A stretch of 64,000 nt of DNA from Serratia sp. DD3. GTDB lineage: Bacteria; Pseudomonadota; Gammaproteobacteria; Enterobacterales; Enterobacteriaceae. Both the position numbers and the translations under genes were made by a program. Positions 19,862 to 31,945 of the stretch are shown piece by piece. The DNA lies in assembly GCF_000496755.2 (NCBI RefSeq), contig NZ_AYKS02000058.1:12907-76906 (forward strand). Direction: 5' to 3'. Under the pieces are notes generated by a model. It saw nothing but the letters and a program-made list of their open reading frames with translations. It was not told the DNA's origin and did not search any database. Positions within the stretch are counted from its first letter, which is position 1; every line of letters begins with the position of its first letter.

Positions 19862-22800
19862 ATGAGTCAGTCAACGGATCGTCCTCTTCATGCCGCACAA
19901 CGTTGGCTGAGTTATACCCTTTGTACCGTTCTGGTCTGGCAACCGGTGTTACCCGCGTTTGCTAACGGCGTGAACGTCACCGAGGGCAACACCCACCTTG
20001 ACCAGGCGGCCAATGGCGTGCCGGTGGTCAATATTGCCACCCCCAATCAGGCGGGCATTTCCCATAATAAATACAACGAATTTAACGTCGGGAAAGAGGG
20101 ACTGATCCTTAACAACGCCACCGGGCAATTAAATCAAAGCCAACTGGGTGGTTTAATCCAGAACAACCCTAATCTGCAAGCCGGGAAAGAGGCGCAAGGC
20201 ATCATTAACGAAGTGGTGGCCCCTAACCGTTCGCAACTGCAAGGCTACGTAGAAGTTGCAGGTAAACAGGCCAATGTGATGGTCGCCAACCCTTATGGTA
20301 TTACTTGTGATGGTTGTGGCTTTATCAATACCCCAGAGGCCACCTTGACCACCGGCAAACCGGTGCTGGGCGCGGATGGCAAATTGCAGGCCTTGGAAGT
20401 CACCCAAGGCACCATCACCATCCAAGGCCAGGGGTTAAATGCCAGCCAGAGTGAAAAATTTGCGCTAATTGCCCGCGCTACCGAAATCAACGCCCAACTG
20501 CATGCCAAAGAGGCCAATATTACCCTCGGTGCCAACCGGGTGGATGCCCAGGGCAATGTCACCCCGATAGCCGGCCAGGGCGAGGTGCCGAAAGTCGCCA
20601 TTGATACCAGTGCATTGGGGGGCATGTATGCCAACCGTATCCACTTGGTCTCCAGTGAAACCGGCGTCGGCGTTAACCTGGGTAACCTCAATGCCCGTGA
20701 AGGGGATATCCGCCTGGATGCCAATGGCAAGCTGACGCTCAATAATTCGCTGGCACAGGGTAATCTCGCTGTCAACGCGACCGAAGTGGCCCTGAGCGGT
20801 AACCACCAGGCTGGGCAAAATATCACGGTGAACAGCCAGGGCCAGTTAGCTCTGAGCAACACCGCCGTGAAAGCCGGTCAGCAGATCACACTTAACGGCG
20901 GGGCGTTGGCACTGGATCACACTGCGCTCAGCGCGGCTCAAGACATTCGGTTAAACACCACGGGCCAACTGCGCGCCGCTAACTCGACCCTGCTGGCTGG
21001 CACAGATGCAGAAGGCAACTTGACTGCCACCCAGACATTGGCGGTAAACGCCGGTGAGCAACAATGGCTCAACAGCCAACTCGGGGCTGGGACCGTGATT
21101 GCCGAAGCCCAGCGTGATGTGATGCTGGATGCGGGTTCCCAACTGACCGGGTTGAACGGCGTCGCATTACAGGGTGGGCTGCTCAATCTGGCAGGTAAAG
21201 CCAGCTCCGGCGGGGATTTCACCCTGCAGGGCACCCATCTGCAAAGCACAACCAGCAGCGTACTCAGCGCACAACAGGATATCCATTTCACCTTCAGCGG
21301 CAATGCGGATTGGCAAGGACAACTGACCGCAGGACGCGATCTGGCGTTACAGGCCGATAGCCTGAATAACGCAGGCCAACTGGCCGCCAACCGCAATAGC
21401 CAGATAACAGCACAGACGCTGAATAACAGCGGGCTGATACAGGCGCAGGGTGAACAGACGCTGAACATGGGGCAACTCGACAACAGTGGGCAACTGCAAT
21501 CAGCAGGAGCTTTGAAGTTGCATGCTGATACGGTTAATAATCGTGGCCTGATCGGCTCGCAGCAAGAACTGACCCTACTGGTGCAGGACCGGCTGGACGT
21601 GAGCGGTTCACTGTATGCCGAAGGTCCGCTGAACGTGCGTGCCGACCAGTTCCTGCTAGCAGGGCGCACGACCGGGGTTCAGGGGATCGAGGTTATCGGT
21701 AACCTGCAGACCACAACGGACTCGGCGTTACTGAGTGCTGGCGATATCAATCTGCAAGGGGATACATTTCTGCTGAATGGATTGCTGTCCAGTGACCGTA
21801 CTTTGACCATCACAGGAAAGCAGATCACCACGGGGGAGCGTGCACAGAGTCAAGCCAAAGATGCCATGGTTCTGACGGCGACAGAGAGTGCTCAACTTGC
21901 CGGGGTGTTCACCACCCTGGGGGATTTAGTGTTCAGCGCTACCCAGGCCGAAAACCGTGCTGACATTGCTGCCAACAATATTGACTGGCGCAGTGATAGC
22001 TTGAACCAACAAGGCCGAATTCAGGCTGACCAGAGATTAACGCTGGGAGTTAACCAACTGGCTCAACAAGGTTCATTGCAAGCAGGCCAACAGCTTACCC
22101 TGCGCGGTGACACCTTGACTAACAGCGGGTTTATCGGTGCATCGCAGCTTGACCTGGCGTTAACCCGCAGCCTGGATAACCGCGGTTCGCTTGTCGCCAG
22201 CGAAGGATTGATGCTGGGTGTGCCCTCACTGAACAACAGTGGCACCCTGGCTGCGAATACGCTGGCATTAAACACCCAGAGCCTGGATAACCGCGGACTG
22301 ATACAGGCCAGTGACCATGCCGATATTGAGGCACAAACACTGATAAACCGCCTCGACGGGCGTTTACTGGCCGGGGAAACCCTGGCCTTGCGCACCGGGC
22401 AACTGAACAACGCCGGCAAACTACAGGCTACTGACCTGAATGTGGGCACACAAACCTGGCACAATACCGGCAGCGTATTGGGCATCGATAGCCTGACTGC
22501 CCAGGTGAGCCAAGATCTCGATAACGGCGGGCAATTGCTGAGCCAGGGGCCGATTGCGCTGAATGCGGCATCACTGACCAATAGCGGAAAAATCCTCGGC
22601 GAGGGTCAGCTCACGGTCAATACGCAGCAATTGATCAACTCGGGGGAGGCACAAGGCAACAGCACCCAGTTGAACACCAATCAACTGACCAACAGCGGCA
22701 ATCTGATTGGCGTGGAACGGTTGGTATTGCAACTGCAACAGGATCTGAACAACGCCGCCGGCGGTCAGTTACTGAGTGGGGGGGCACTGCAGATCAACGC

Positions 22801-25800
22801 GGCCGCGGTGAGCAATGCCGGGCTGTGGCAAGGCGAACAGATTATCCTGGCGGCGCAGCAACTGGACAATACCGGCACGCTGCAGGCGAGTAAACATCTC
22901 CAACTGGATCTGAGCGGCAATCTCTCCAGTGGGGTGGGGAGCCAGATGGTCACCCAGGGTGACGCGGAGTTTAACGGGCTGGCGTTGGTTAACCAGGGCC
23001 ACTGGCAAGCGGCCAATCTGTCGCTGACAGGAACTTCACTGTTCAACAGCGGTGTGATAACCGGGGTTAATCAGCTCACGGGCGAGATCAACGGCGATAT
23101 CACCCAACAGGCAGGTGGGCAGATACTGAGCAACGGCACGGTCACCCTGAATGCCGCACACCTGGATAACGCGGGGCGAATCCAGGCCGGAACCCTGGCC
23201 TTGCACGCGGTGGACCTCACCAACGCCGGACTCGTACTGGCACAGGCATCGCTCAATGCCCAACTCAGTGGGGTTTTCCGTAACCTGGCCACCGGCGATC
23301 TGCGTAGCCAAAGTGTGTTGCAGTTAAATGCGGCGGGGCTGGATAACGCGGGCGCTATCCAGAGTGTGGGGAACAGTACGCTGGTACTGACCAGCCCAAT
23401 GCTCAATGCAGGCAAACTGGTGGTGGGCGGTACCTTGGATCTGCACGCACCCAGCCTGAATAACAGCGGTTGGTTACAGGCGGGCAATCTCCACTTTAAC
23501 GGCAATCAACTGGATAACACCGGTACGTTGATCGCCGCAGGCAACAGTGGGCTAACGCTCAATACGTTTAACAACCAGGGCACGGTACAGGGCGAGAGCC
23601 TGCAACTGAACATCGGTAGCCTGAACAACACCGGCACCTTGCTGGCCACCCGGCAGTTGACGGTGCAGGCGCAACAGGTAGAAAACCTGCAGAGTGGCAA
23701 GCTGTTCAGCGCAGGCGACCTGACGTTGGTAAGCGGTGCGCTCAGTCAGTTCGGGCAACTGGTGGCGCTGGGCAATATTGCCCTGACACTCAATAACGAT
23801 TTTGCGCAACAAGGTACCTTAGCGGCCGGGAACACATTAAGCCTCAACACGCTGGGCAATATCACGCTAACCGGTACCACACAGGGCCAAAGTCTGGCGA
23901 TCCGTAGTGGTGGGCTGTTCACCAATGCCGGCACACTGCGCGGGGGAGACGGTGATGTGCGGATTGATGCTGCAGATATCACACAAAACGCAGGTGCCAG
24001 CCTGCAATCAGGTGGCTCGGTCCAACTGTTCAGTGGCAGCGCCATCAACAACCACGGTTTTATCGGCACCGCAGGTGATCTACTGCTGAGTGCCGTGAGC
24101 CAACTGTTCAACAGCGGCATGCTCTACAGCGGCGGCAATATGCACCTGCTAGCAGACCGCATCGCCAACCAGTACGGCGATATTCTGGCCAGTGACAGCC
24201 TGTGGATGCAGCGCGATACGGCAGGCAATGCCAACAGCGAAATCGTCAACAGTTCCGGCACCATTGAAACCGAAAATGGTGATATCACCCTTAACACCGT
24301 ACATTTATTAAATCAGCGCGATGGCCTCACGGTAAACTCTACTTACACCGAATACTTGTCTTCCGACCAGCCTTATATCGACGTGTATCTCGTTAATATG
24401 GATGTTAATGACCTAGGGTTCTTGGCATGGGAGCATAGCGTCGGAGGAGACAATGGGTTTGACGTGACTGGCTTCAGGCTGGTTTTTAACAAACTGCAAG
24501 ATGAAAAAAAACTTCTTGTGAGTGAGTCGGAAATTAGTGTCAGCGCCAGTGGCGGCGCAGCCCGTATTGCCTCGGGTCGAGATATGCACGTTTATGCCAA
24601 CACGTTGGACAACAATGCCAGCGAACTCTTGGCAAATAGGGCGATGTCACTGCAGGGTGAAACGCTGAATAATACGTCAACCGTAGCTGGGAAACAGTCT
24701 GTCTATCAAGTCTATCGCTATCAATGTGAAATATTCCTCTGCCCTGGTCTTGGTTTGGAATTTGGTACTCATGTGGATGGATATGCAATAAATTATGCAA
24801 ATGTCATTCGGTCGGATCAATACGCCGAGGATAGATATGCACGTTATTTTCTGGCTGATGCTCCGATTTATGAAAATAGCACGGACGACGGCATTTATCG
24901 TGCAGTGATCCAAGCCGCTGGCACCGTGAGCGCCAATTTCACCAACGATATCAGCAACACCACGGTGACCGCCAATGCAGGTAGTCTCAACCATACACTG
25001 ACAAAGCCGACGCTCGATAACCTGCAACAACCGGACAACGTAGAAGGCACTCAAGCACAGGCACTGGACAATGACCAAAGCGTTTCCGTGGGCACCCCAG
25101 CTTGGAAAGACAGCCTGCAGAGTGCACTGAGTACCCTGGGCAATACGGCCGCCGACCTGGCGGATTACCCGTTACCTAACGGCAATAATGGCCGCTTTGT
25201 GCCGAACCCGGATCCAAACAGTCCCTATCTGATCACCACCAATCCGAAACTGAACGGCCTGGGGCAACTTGACGACAGCCTGTTTGATGCACTGTATACG
25301 CAACTCGGCCAACAACCCGGTCGCGCACCACAGGAAAACGACAGCCGTTACACCAACGAAACACAGTTTATCGGCTCGGCCTATTTCCTTGATCGTCTTA
25401 ATTTAAACCCGGACTACGACTATCGCTTCTTGGGTGACGCGGCTTTCGATACCCGCTATATCAGCAACGCCCTGCTGCACCAGACAGGGCAACGGTATAT
25501 CAACGGTGTCGGTTCCGATCTGGAACAGATGCAATACCTGATAGACAACGCCGTACAGGCACAAACCGGACTGGGTTTACAGTTCGGTGTCAGTCTGACC
25601 ACTGAGCAGGTGGCGGCACTGGACAAGAGCATTGTTTGGTGGGAGCCCGTGACCATTAACGGCCAAACGGTGCTGGCCCCTAAACTGTATCTGTCGAGCA
25701 AGGATACGCTGGTCCTGAATGGCAGTGTGATCAGCGGTAACCAGGTGAATCTGAAAGCGGGCAGCCTGACCAACAATGGCAGCACGATCCAGGGCGGCGA

Positions 25801-28800
25801 ACGCCTGAGTGTCACCAGCCAAGGCGCGATCAACAACCTCAATGGTGGCTTGCTGAATGCAGCAGGCACCCTGCAACTGACTGCCATCGGTGATATCAGC
25901 AATATCGGCTCCACCATCAGTGGTAACCGGGTGGCACTGGAAAGTCTGGATGGCAGCATCATCAACCAGACACAGACCCGCCAATGGGAAGCGCAAGGCT
26001 CATCGGGGGGATGGCTGTCAAAGAGCCTGTCCCTGTCGCACACGGAAGTGGGGGATATTGGCACTATTCGGGCTGGGGACTCGTTAACCCTGAACGCCGG
26101 GAACAATATCGATATTCAAGGGGCGAAAGTTATCTCCGATGGCACAATGGCGTTATCCGCGGGTAACGATATCAACATTTTGTCAAACACCACCTACGAT
26201 GCCGATAAACAAAAATATGGGCGAAAGGTAACAGAAAGCGAAGTTTATGGTAGCCAAGGCAGTGAAATCCGCGCAGAAGGAGCGTTAACGGTCAAAGCTG
26301 GGCAGGATGTCAATGTAAAAGGTAGTCAGATAGGTAGCGAGAGCGATGTCACGGTACAGGCGGGACGGGACATCAACCTGCAAACGCAGGAAACGAGCAC
26401 CCGGCAGAGAAACAACGGTGACGAACAGCGCAGCAACAGTGCGACAGGTACGTTGTTGACCAGCGGTGGTGACCTGACGCTAAGCGCCGGACGGGATATG
26501 AACGCGCAGGCGGCAGGGATGGTGGCTGATAACGACGTCACGCTGAGCGCAGTACGTGATGTCAACCTCACCACCCAACAAACCAGCGAGTACAGTGAGA
26601 GTATCAGTGGTCGGCGGCAGCAGGTGGATGAATCTATTCGCCAGCAGAGCACCGAAATTGCCAGTGGCGGTAATACCACCATTATTGCTGGGCGGGATAT
26701 CAACAGCCAGGCGGCCCAAGTTAACTCGCAAGGTGACATAGGCGTGGTTGCCGGACGAGACATCAATCTTGATACAGCTACGGAGAGTGACTATCACTTC
26801 TTCGAAGAAACCAAAACCAAGAAAGGCGCCCTGTCAAAGACCACCACCCATTCGGTGCAGGAAGATTACGCCACACAAGAAAAAGGCTCCCTGCTCAGTG
26901 GCAACAACGTTTCCCTGTCTGCCGGTAACGATTTGACCGTGAAAGGCTCGACGGTGGTGGGCGACGGCCTGGTCAACCTGCAGGCTGGCAACAATGTTGA
27001 GATTGTGGCGGCCACCGAGGAGCAATCCAGCTACCGGTTGGATGAGAAGAAAAAGAGCGGCCTCTACAGCGGTGGGGGGATTGGTTTCACCATTGGCAGC
27101 ACCTCGTCGCGCCATCAGGTCAACGAAGAGGGCACCACCCAGAGCCAGAGTGTGAGCACCATCGGTTCGACGGGTGGTGATGTGAACATCATCGCCGGTG
27201 GCAAGGTACATATTGGTGGGGCGGATGTACTTGCCAACCAGGACCTGTCGGTCACGGGTGATAGTGTACAGATTGACCCAGGGCACGACCTCTACCGCCG
27301 AGATGAATCTTTTGAGAGCAAAAGCAGTGGGTTGACTATCGCGCTGTCCGGTGCAGCCGGGAGTGCCATCAACTCGGCAGTCACCACCGCCCAGCAGGCC
27401 AATAAAGAGACCGATAACCGCCTGGCTGCGCTGCAAAATACCAAAGCGGCCCTGTATGGCGTACAAGCAGGGCAAGCTGTCGCCCAGGCAAGCGCCGCTG
27501 GCGGGGATGCCAGCAACACCGTGGGGATCAGCATCTCCGTGGGAAGCCAAAAATCGTCTTCAGAGTCCCATACGCAAGCCGATACTGTCACCGGTTCAGT
27601 TCTTACGGCGGGTAATAACCTTTCCATCACCGCCACCGGTAAAGGCAACGGTGCTGGCAGTGGTGATATTGTGGTGGTCGGCAGCCAACTGAAAGCCGGT
27701 GGTGATACCACACTGGATGCGCAGCGTGATTTACTGCTGCTTGGGGCTGCCAATACGCAAAAAACGGACGGCAAAAACAGCAGTAGCGGTGGCAACATCG
27801 GTGTCAGCCTGGGGGTTGGCGGTTCAGGGGGCGGTCTAAGCGTCTTCGCCAACGCCAACAAGAGCCAGGGTAGCGAGCACGGTGACGGCACCTACTGGAG
27901 TGAAACTCTGGTGGACAGTGGCGGCACGCTCTCATTGCACAGTGGCCGCGATACGGCCCTGGTGGGCGCACAGGCCAGCGGTGAAACGGTGAAGGTAGAT
28001 GCGGAGCGTAACCTGACACTGCAAAGCCAGCAGGACAGTGACCGCTACGATGCAAAGCAGACCAGTGTCAGTGGTGGGGTCAGTGTTGCGGTGATTGGCG
28101 GTGGCGGCTCCGCCAACCTGAGTATGAGCCGTGACAAGGTGCACAGTAACTACGATGCGGTGCAGGAGCAGACGGGGATTTATGCGGGTAACGGTGGCTT
28201 TGATATTACGGTGGGTGAACATACCCAGTTGAACGGCGCCGTTATCAGCTCAACCGCCAATGCTGACAAGAACTTGCTGGATACCGGCACGCTGGGCTTT
28301 GGGAATATCGAGAACAAAGCCGAGTACGAGGTTGAGCACCAGAGTGTGGGTATCAGCTCTGGCGGCCCCATCGGCTCACAGTTCGCTGGGAATATGGCCA
28401 ACGGATTGTTGACCGGGGTCAATGGCAGCGGCAGCGCCAGTTCAACCACGCAGTCGGCAATCAGTGACGGTACTATCACCATCCGTGATAAAGACAACCA
28501 GACGCAGAATGTCGACGATCTCAGTCGGGATATCGCCAACGCCAATCCGGGGCTGGATCCGATATTTGACAAAGAAAAAGAGCAGAACCGGTTAAGGGAA
28601 GCCCAGCTTATTGGGGAAATTGGTGGACAGGCGGCGGATATCGCCCGAACCCAAGGTCAAATCCTGGCCAACAGCGCCGGTAAAGCCGAACTGGAACAAA
28701 AAGGCATCAAGGCACCGGGTAAGGATGCGACACCGGAAGAGTTGGCGGCATACAACAAATTACTGACCAATACGTCTGCCTATAAAACCACTGAAGCCCA

Positions 28801-29914
28801 ATGGGGCACCGGGAGTGCTATCCAACAAGGTATTCAGGCGGCGACAGCAGCAGTGCAAGGGCTGGCTGGGGGGAATCTGGCTCAAGCTCTGACAGGGGCA
28901 GCGGCACCGTATCTGGCCGAGGTTATCAAGCAATATGCGCCCGACGAAGCCAGCCGAACTATAGCACATGCGGTATTAGGGGCGGTGGTTGCACAAGCCA
29001 GTGGTAACAATGGTCTGGCAGGGGCAGCGGGTGCGGCTACGACGGTATTGATTGGGGAAAGCCTCAAGAAATCACTGTACGGCGATATTCCTGTTAGCCA
29101 ACTGAGCGAAGAGCAGAAGCAAACACTGGTTGCGCTGGGAAGTCTGGCGGCGGGTCTGGTTGGCGGGTTGGCCAGTGGTGATACCTCAGGCGCGATGACT
29201 GGAGCCCAGGCAGGCAAGAACGAACTCAGCAATAATATGGCTGGTGCTGGCATGTTATCGCAGATGCTGGCCCAGGAAACACTGAACTCGGCAGCGATGG
29301 CCGAAGCCGGTAAAGGTGGCGCTAATGAACAAGCTGCCTTGGCGCTGACGAAGAAAGTGAAAGAAGGGTTAGACGCTGTTTGCCTGGCAAATAACGTCTG
29401 TGTGCTGATGGCGATAGTTGCAGCGCAAAATCAATCAGACTCGAACGCTAGTCAGAATCCGAATATCGGTAAAGATCTGACAGATGAGCAGAAGAAAGAT
29501 CTGGGCGGTACGGGGTCAGGGACACCAGGTGGGCATGGGCCGGAAGATGAGGAGGCAGGACGAAATAGTAACTCTTCATCAGACCCTAAAAGTAGGGGGC
29601 AGCATGAAGAATATGTGGACTCATTACGTGCATCGATGGAAAAGCCAAATGTTAAAGATGAGAATCTTAAGAACATAATTGATGACTTATACCGACCGAA
29701 TGCCAAAGTTGGCAGTGGAAGTACAGCGGATGCTGTGCGCTACGAATTAGCTACTGGAGAAAAAGTTGGTGGTAGAGGGCACGTTGAAAAGGCCCAAACA
29801 TATTCCAAGGCATTGCAGGATTGGCTAAATAAGAATCCTCAAGCTTCTTCAAGTGATAAAGCTGCGGCAGAAAACGTTCTGAAAGACATGCAAAATGCTC
29901 TTAAGGGTAAGTAA
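19862..29914 (+). CDS. cdiA: contact-dependent growth inhibition toxin CdiA
   Basis: A 3350-residue TpsA effector. Residues 1-34 are an extended signal peptide (cut after PVLPAFA). The TPS secretion domain (about 35-300) contains [15 protein letters not shown]-1 hemagglutinin-type beta-helix repeats (recurring LDNxGxIQA) run to about 1470. A less repetitive, AT-richer block (about 1480-1690, with the cysteine pair in [10 protein letters not shown]) is in the place of the receptor-binding domain. A Tyr/Pro-rich YP domain (about 1710-1950; [19 protein letters not shown]), FHA-2 repeats to about 2790 and a pretoxin region follow. The usual VENN motif is replaced by LSNN at about 3122-3125. The last roughly 100 residues ([32 protein letters not shown]) form the likely toxin; its activity is not deducible here. 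AGGAAGG precedes the ATG. Confidence 0.93.
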   Translation: MSQSTDRPLHAAQRWLSYTLCTVLVWQPVLPAFANGVNVTEGNTHLDQAANGVPVVNIATPNQAGISHNKYNEFNVGKEGLILNNATGQLNQSQLGGLIQNNPNLQAGKEAQGIINEVVAPNRSQLQGYVEVAGKQANVMVANPYGITCDGCGFINTPEATLTTGKPVLGADGKLQALEVTQGTITIQGQGLNASQSEKFALIARATEINAQLHAKEANITLGANRVDAQGNVTPIAGQGEVPKVAIDTSALGGMYANRIHLVSSETGVGVNLGNLNAREGDIRLDANGKLTLNNSLAQGNLAVNATEVALSGNHQAGQNITVNSQGQLALSNTAVKAGQQITLNGGALALDHTALSAAQDIRLNTTGQLRAANSTLLAGTDAEGNLTATQTLAVNAGEQQWLNSQLGAGTVIAEAQRDVMLDAGSQLTGLNGVALQGGLLNLAGKASSGGDFTLQGTHLQSTTSSVLSAQQDIHFTFSGNADWQGQLTAGRDLALQADSLNNAGQLAANRNSQITAQTLNNSGLIQAQGEQTLNMGQLDNSGQLQSAGALKLHADTVNNRGLIGSQQELTLLVQDRLDVSGSLYAEGPLNVRADQFLLAGRTTGVQGIEVIGNLQTTTDSALLSAGDINLQGDTFLLNGLLSSDRTLTITGKQITTGERAQSQAKDAMVLTATESAQLAGVFTTLGDLVFSATQAENRADIAANNIDWRSDSLNQQGRIQADQRLTLGVNQLAQQGSLQAGQQLTLRGDTLTNSGFIGASQLDLALTRSLDNRGSLVASEGLMLGVPSLNNSGTLAANTLALNTQSLDNRGLIQASDHADIEAQTLINRLDGRLLAGETLALRTGQLNNAGKLQATDLNVGTQTWHNTGSVLGIDSLTAQVSQDLDNGGQLLSQGPIALNAASLTNSGKILGEGQLTVNTQQLINSGEAQGNSTQLNTNQLTNSGNLIGVERLVLQLQQDLNNAAGGQLLSGGALQINAAAVSNAGLWQGEQIILAAQQLDNTGTLQASKHLQLDLSGNLSSGVGSQMVTQGDAEFNGLALVNQGHWQAANLSLTGTSLFNSGVITGVNQLTGEINGDITQQAGGQILSNGTVTLNAAHLDNAGRIQAGTLALHAVDLTNAGLVLAQASLNAQLSGVFRNLATGDLRSQSVLQLNAAGLDNAGAIQSVGNSTLVLTSPMLNAGKLVVGGTLDLHAPSLNNSGWLQAGNLHFNGNQLDNTGTLIAAGNSGLTLNTFNNQGTVQGESLQLNIGSLNNTGTLLATRQLTVQAQQVENLQSGKLFSAGDLTLVSGALSQFGQLVALGNIALTLNNDFAQQGTLAAGNTLSLNTLGNITLTGTTQGQSLAIRSGGLFTNAGTLRGGDGDVRIDAADITQNAGASLQSGGSVQLFSGSAINNHGFIGTAGDLLLSAVSQLFNSGMLYSGGNMHLLADRIANQYGDILASDSLWMQRDTAGNANSEIVNSSGTIETENGDITLNTVHLLNQRDGLTVNSTYTEYLSSDQPYIDVYLVNMDVNDLGFLAWEHSVGGDNGFDVTGFRLVFNKLQDEKKLLVSESEISVSASGGAARIASGRDMHVYANTLDNNASELLANRAMSLQGETLNNTSTVAGKQSVYQVYRYQCEIFLCPGLGLEFGTHVDGYAINYANVIRSDQYAEDRYARYFLADAPIYENSTDDGIYRAVIQAAGTVSANFTNDISNTTVTANAGSLNHTLTKPTLDNLQQPDNVEGTQAQALDNDQSVSVGTPAWKDSLQSALSTLGNTAADLADYPLPNGNNGRFVPNPDPNSPYLITTNPKLNGLGQLDDSLFDALYTQLGQQPGRAPQENDSRYTNETQFIGSAYFLDRLNLNPDYDYRFLGDAAFDTRYISNALLHQTGQRYINGVGSDLEQMQYLIDNAVQAQTGLGLQFGVSLTTEQVAALDKSIVWWEPVTINGQTVLAPKLYLSSKDTLVLNGSVISGNQVNLKAGSLTNNGSTIQGGERLSVTSQGAINNLNGGLLNAAGTLQLTAIGDISNIGSTISGNRVALESLDGSIINQTQTRQWEAQGSSGGWLSKSLSLSHTEVGDIGTIRAGDSLTLNAGNNIDIQGAKVISDGTMALSAGNDINILSNTTYDADKQKYGRKVTESEVYGSQGSEIRAEGALTVKAGQDVNVKGSQIGSESDVTVQAGRDINLQTQETSTRQRNNGDEQRSNSATGTLLTSGGDLTLSAGRDMNAQAAGMVADNDVTLSAVRDVNLTTQQTSEYSESISGRRQQVDESIRQQSTEIASGGNTTIIAGRDINSQAAQVNSQGDIGVVAGRDINLDTATESDYHFFEETKTKKGALSKTTTHSVQEDYATQEKGSLLSGNNVSLSAGNDLTVKGSTVVGDGLVNLQAGNNVEIVAATEEQSSYRLDEKKKSGLYSGGGIGFTIGSTSSRHQVNEEGTTQSQSVSTIGSTGGDVNIIAGGKVHIGGADVLANQDLSVTGDSVQIDPGHDLYRRDESFESKSSGLTIALSGAAGSAINSAVTTAQQANKETDNRLAALQNTKAALYGVQAGQAVAQASAAGGDASNTVGISISVGSQKSSSESHTQADTVTGSVLTAGNNLSITATGKGNGAGSGDIVVVGSQLKAGGDTTLDAQRDLLLLGAANTQKTDGKNSSSGGNIGVSLGVGGSGGGLSVFANANKSQGSEHGDGTYWSETLVDSGGTLSLHSGRDTALVGAQASGETVKVDAERNLTLQSQQDSDRYDAKQTSVSGGVSVAVIGGGGSANLSMSRDKVHSNYDAVQEQTGIYAGNGGFDITVGEHTQLNGAVISSTANADKNLLDTGTLGFGNIENKAEYEVEHQSVGISSGGPIGSQFAGNMANGLLTGVNGSGSASSTTQSAISDGTITIRDKDNQTQNVDDLSRDIANANPGLDPIFDKEKEQNRLREAQLIGEIGGQAADIARTQGQILANSAGKAELEQKGIKAPGKDATPEELAAYNKLLTNTSAYKTTEAQWGTGSAIQQGIQAATAAVQGLAGGNLAQALTGAAAPYLAEVIKQYAPDEASRTIAHAVLGAVVAQASGNNGLAGAAGAATTVLIGESLKKSLYGDIPVSQLSEEQKQTLVALGSLAAGLVGGLASGDTSGAMTGAQAGKNELSNNMAGAGMLSQMLAQETLNSAAMAEAGKGGANEQAALALTKKVKEGLDAVCLANNVCVLMAIVAAQNQSDSNASQNPNIGKDLTDEQKKDLGGTGSGTPGGHGPEDEEAGRNSNSSSDPKSRGQHEEYVDSLRASMEKPNVKDENLKNIIDDLYRPNAKVGSGSTADAVRYELATGEKVGGRGHVEKAQTYSKALQDWLNKNPQASSSDKAAAENVLKDMQNALKGK

Positions 29915-29916
29915 TA

Positions 29917-30291
29917 ATGGATAAATATATTGATGATTATCTGACTGTTTTTGCTCAAACATCAGAGTATATAAAAAATGAAGTAAACAGATGTATCGAA
30001 TATTGGTTGCCAGAGCCTCCACCGACGATCTTGCTGTTTTCACTAGTGGGTAAAGCACTGGTAAACCAGTTGGGTTCATTAAGTCAGTTGGAGAAATCAA
30101 CCTTGTTTCAGCACATCGAAACAGGGATGCGGTCTGATAATGATGAGTTAGCAACTGCTGTTGCAACTGGACTTGTTGAATCGTTAATTACAGCATCTGA
30201 TGAAAATGAGTCAGTTTGGCAAGAAATTGAAAGTTATCTGCATGTTGAGTCAAAAAAGCATGCGTTAGCATGGAAAAATTTTGGGCAGTAA
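29917..30291 (+). CDS. cdiI: candidate CdiI immunity protein
   Basis: A 124-residue acidic, helical cytoplasmic protein starting 2 bp after the cdiA stop, the standard place of the cognate immunity gene. Segments such as ELATAVATGLVESLITAS and a C-terminal SKKHALAWKNFG resemble a small immunity-like family annotated as DUF7674 (recalled, not searched). Codon use is AT-rich like the toxin tip and unlike the rest of cdiA, as expected for exchangeable toxin/immunity modules. It should neutralise the CdiA C-terminal toxin by direct binding (family knowledge). Confidence 0.75.
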   Translation: MDKYIDDYLTVFAQTSEYIKNEVNRCIEYWLPEPPPTILLFSLVGKALVNQLGSLSQLEKSTLFQHIETGMRSDNDELATAVATGLVESLITASDENESVWQEIESYLHVESKKHALAWKNFGQ

Positions 30292-30304
30292 TCTTAGGCT
30301 TATT

Positions 30305-30324
30305 CCCCGGCCAACTGGCCGGGG
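30305..30324. terminator. bidirectional-type hairpin after cdiI
   Basis: Perfect 8-bp GC-rich stem CCCCGGCC / GGCCGGGG with loop AACT, located between cdiI (+) and the convergent symE-like gene (-). Only a short T stretch follows. Confidence 0.6.
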
Positions 30325-30333
30325 TTCCAACAT

Positions 30334-30678
30334 CTAAGCCCTAAAACCTTCCTCTTCCCGCCGCTGCACCCGGATCATCCCCGGTGCAGCGGTGATCTCC
30401 AGTTGTTCAGCGCTGGTTATGCCGCTCTCGGTCAGCCAGTCGCCAGCGATCACCAACTCGCCGTTATCCCGCACCCAATCCGCCCCCAAATCTTGCCGTT
30501 GCTGGCTGACAGAGCACAGTTGTTCCCAAGTGGCCTCATCGGTGACGGTGGTGACCCACAACGTGCGGTTCCTCAAGGTCAGTTGCAACGGGGTGCCGGT
30601 GGTAAAACCGAGTGCGGCCAGTGGCTTGCCGGACAATGTTAACTCTGGGATCGGTTCAGGGCTAAAAGTGATGTTCAT
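30334..30678 (-). CDS. SymE-related protein with two tandem domains
   Basis: A 114-residue protein translated from an ATG that overlaps the symE stop by 4 nt. Its first half (PELTLSGKPLAALGFTTGTP) clearly resembles the SymE core of the upstream gene (PQLTIKGRWLEALGFNKGQP). The second half repeats the same layout more loosely (GELVIAGDWLTESGITSAEQ). It therefore looks like two SymE/AbrB-type swapped-hairpin units in one chain. It may be an accessory toxin subunit or an immunity-like partner; neither can be decided from sequence. Confidence 0.6.
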   Translation of the reverse strand: MNITFSPEPIPELTLSGKPLAALGFTTGTPLQLTLRNRTLWVTTVTDEATWEQLCSVSQQRQDLGADWVRDNGELVIAGDWLTESGITSAEQLEITAAPGMIRVQRREEEGFRA

Positions 30679-30899
30679 GCGTTCCCCTCCGTGGTGGTTG
30701 CGGTGCGGATAATCAGTTGGCCCTGTTCCGCAATAATGCTCACGGGTTGGCCCTTGTTAAACCCCAGCGCTTCCAGCCAGCGGCCCTTGATGGTCAGTTG
30801 CGGTAATGGGTTCGGCCTGCCCCCGTTGGGGCGGTAGCCGACAATACTCTTACGGGCTTGGGGTGTAGCGGGTTCTGACTTATGATGTTGCTCAGCCAT
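30675..30899 (-). CDS. symE: SymE-family type I toxin-like protein
   Basis: A 74-residue protein of the SymE family (AbrB-like fold; in E. coli an SOS-induced RNA-cleaving or nucleoid-acting toxin repressed by the antisense RNA SymR). The core YRPNGGRPNPLPQLTIKGRW is typical. ATG 30899 was chosen because AGGAG lies 8 nt upstream; an in-frame ATG at 30959 would add 20 residues lacking family similarity. The antisense RNA could not be identified. It is followed by a coupled second SymE-like gene and preceded in the same direction by an XRE regulator remnant. Confidence 0.65.
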   Translation of the reverse strand: MAEQHHKSEPATPQARKSIVGYRPNGGRPNPLPQLTIKGRWLEALGFNKGQPVSIIAEQGQLIIRTATTTEGNA

Positions 30900-30980
30900 G
30901 GTAACTACTCCTGTTAGTTGCTTGTGGTTAGCGGGTTGTCGGTGTTCCACCACCTTCAACCCGCGCTAAAAATCTTCTTG

Positions 30981-31260
30981 TTAGCTGCCAGTCTCCTGCT
31001 GTTGCGCCTGTGCAATAACCGCATCTAGCATCTCAGCCACTATCTTCTGCCTACCCTTCGGTAACTGGCTGATAATCTCAATCTGTTGTTCCAGCCGTGA
31101 TGCCGGGCCGCGCTTGCGTGGGGTGCGTTCTGTCTCTTCACCCAATAAACCTTCCAGAGAAACCGAAAGCAGTTTAGCTACAGCAGGCAGTATAGATATC
31201 TGTATCCGCCGCCGACCCGCTTCCCAAGTCTGTACCGCTTGTTGTGAAACATTAGACCCG
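30981..31260 (-). pseudogene. XRE-family regulator, 5'-truncated
   Basis: The C-terminal part of a helix-turn-helix regulator is clear: NVSQQAVQTWEAGRRRI (second and third helices of a Cro/CI HTH) followed by a charged tail and stop at 30981. The first helix and start codon are missing: upstream of about 31260 the frame reads unrelated sequence. The break coincides with the 5' truncation of the integrase on the other strand. Confidence 0.6.
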
Positions 31261-31275
31261 GCTTCGGGTTTGGTG

Positions 31276-31893
31276 CTGCCAAAACAGGAAAAACGCTTGC
31301 CGCGCCGTATCCTGAGTGTGAAGGAGGTGGAGCAGGTGTTGGCGCTGCCGGATATCAGCACCTTGCAGGGGTTGCGTGACCTGGCGTTGTTAGAGCTGTT
31401 GTGGTCAACCGGGATGCTGCGCATGGAAGTGGCCGGGCTTGACCAGTACACGGTTGATACCAGCCGTAAAACAGTGACTATCCGCCAGGGTAAAGGGAAA
31501 AAAGACCGGGTTATCCCCATCGGTGACCGGGCGTTGAAATGGGTACAACACTATCAGCAACAGGTGCGGCCGCAACTGGTGGTTAATCCCGAGGTTGAGG
31601 CGCTGTTCGTGGCACTGGATGGCTTGGCAGGGTTAACACCCAATGGCGTTACGGCTGTCACCAAAAGCGATATCGTGGCTTCCGGTGTCAACCGCTGGGG
31701 CAGTTGCCACCTGTTCCGCCATGCCATGGCAACCCAGATGCTGGAGAACGGCGCCTATATCCGCTGGATACAAGCCATGCTCGGTCATGCCAGTCTCGAG
31801 TCTACACAAATCTATACGCAAGTGAGCATCCGGGTGTTACAGGCAGTTCATGCCTCCACTCACCCCGCAGAGCAGGTTGATGAAAATGAGTAA
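31276..31893 (+). pseudogene. tyrosine recombinase (integrase), 5'-truncated
   Basis: About 205 codons of a XerC/D-like integrase: the catalytic domain is present from PKQEKRLPRRILSVKEVEQV onwards, with the first Arg (STGMLRMEVAGL), HLFRHAMATQML, LGHASLESTQIYTQV (second Arg box, GH and the Tyr nucleophile). The N-terminal core-binding (SAM-like) domain is missing; the frame before about 31270 is antisense to the XRE remnant. A fusion product could in theory be translated, but it would lack DNA arm/core binding. Confidence 0.65.
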
Positions 31894-31945
31894 CTCTGAA
31901 ATACTAATAGTTAATAATTGATAGTAATCTGATGGAGAAAATACT

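Noticed and set aside
20153..28572. Many long minus-strand reading frames opposite cdiA
   Set aside because: They are antisense to a gene with strong codon bias and repeats, lack ribosome sites and show no family motifs.
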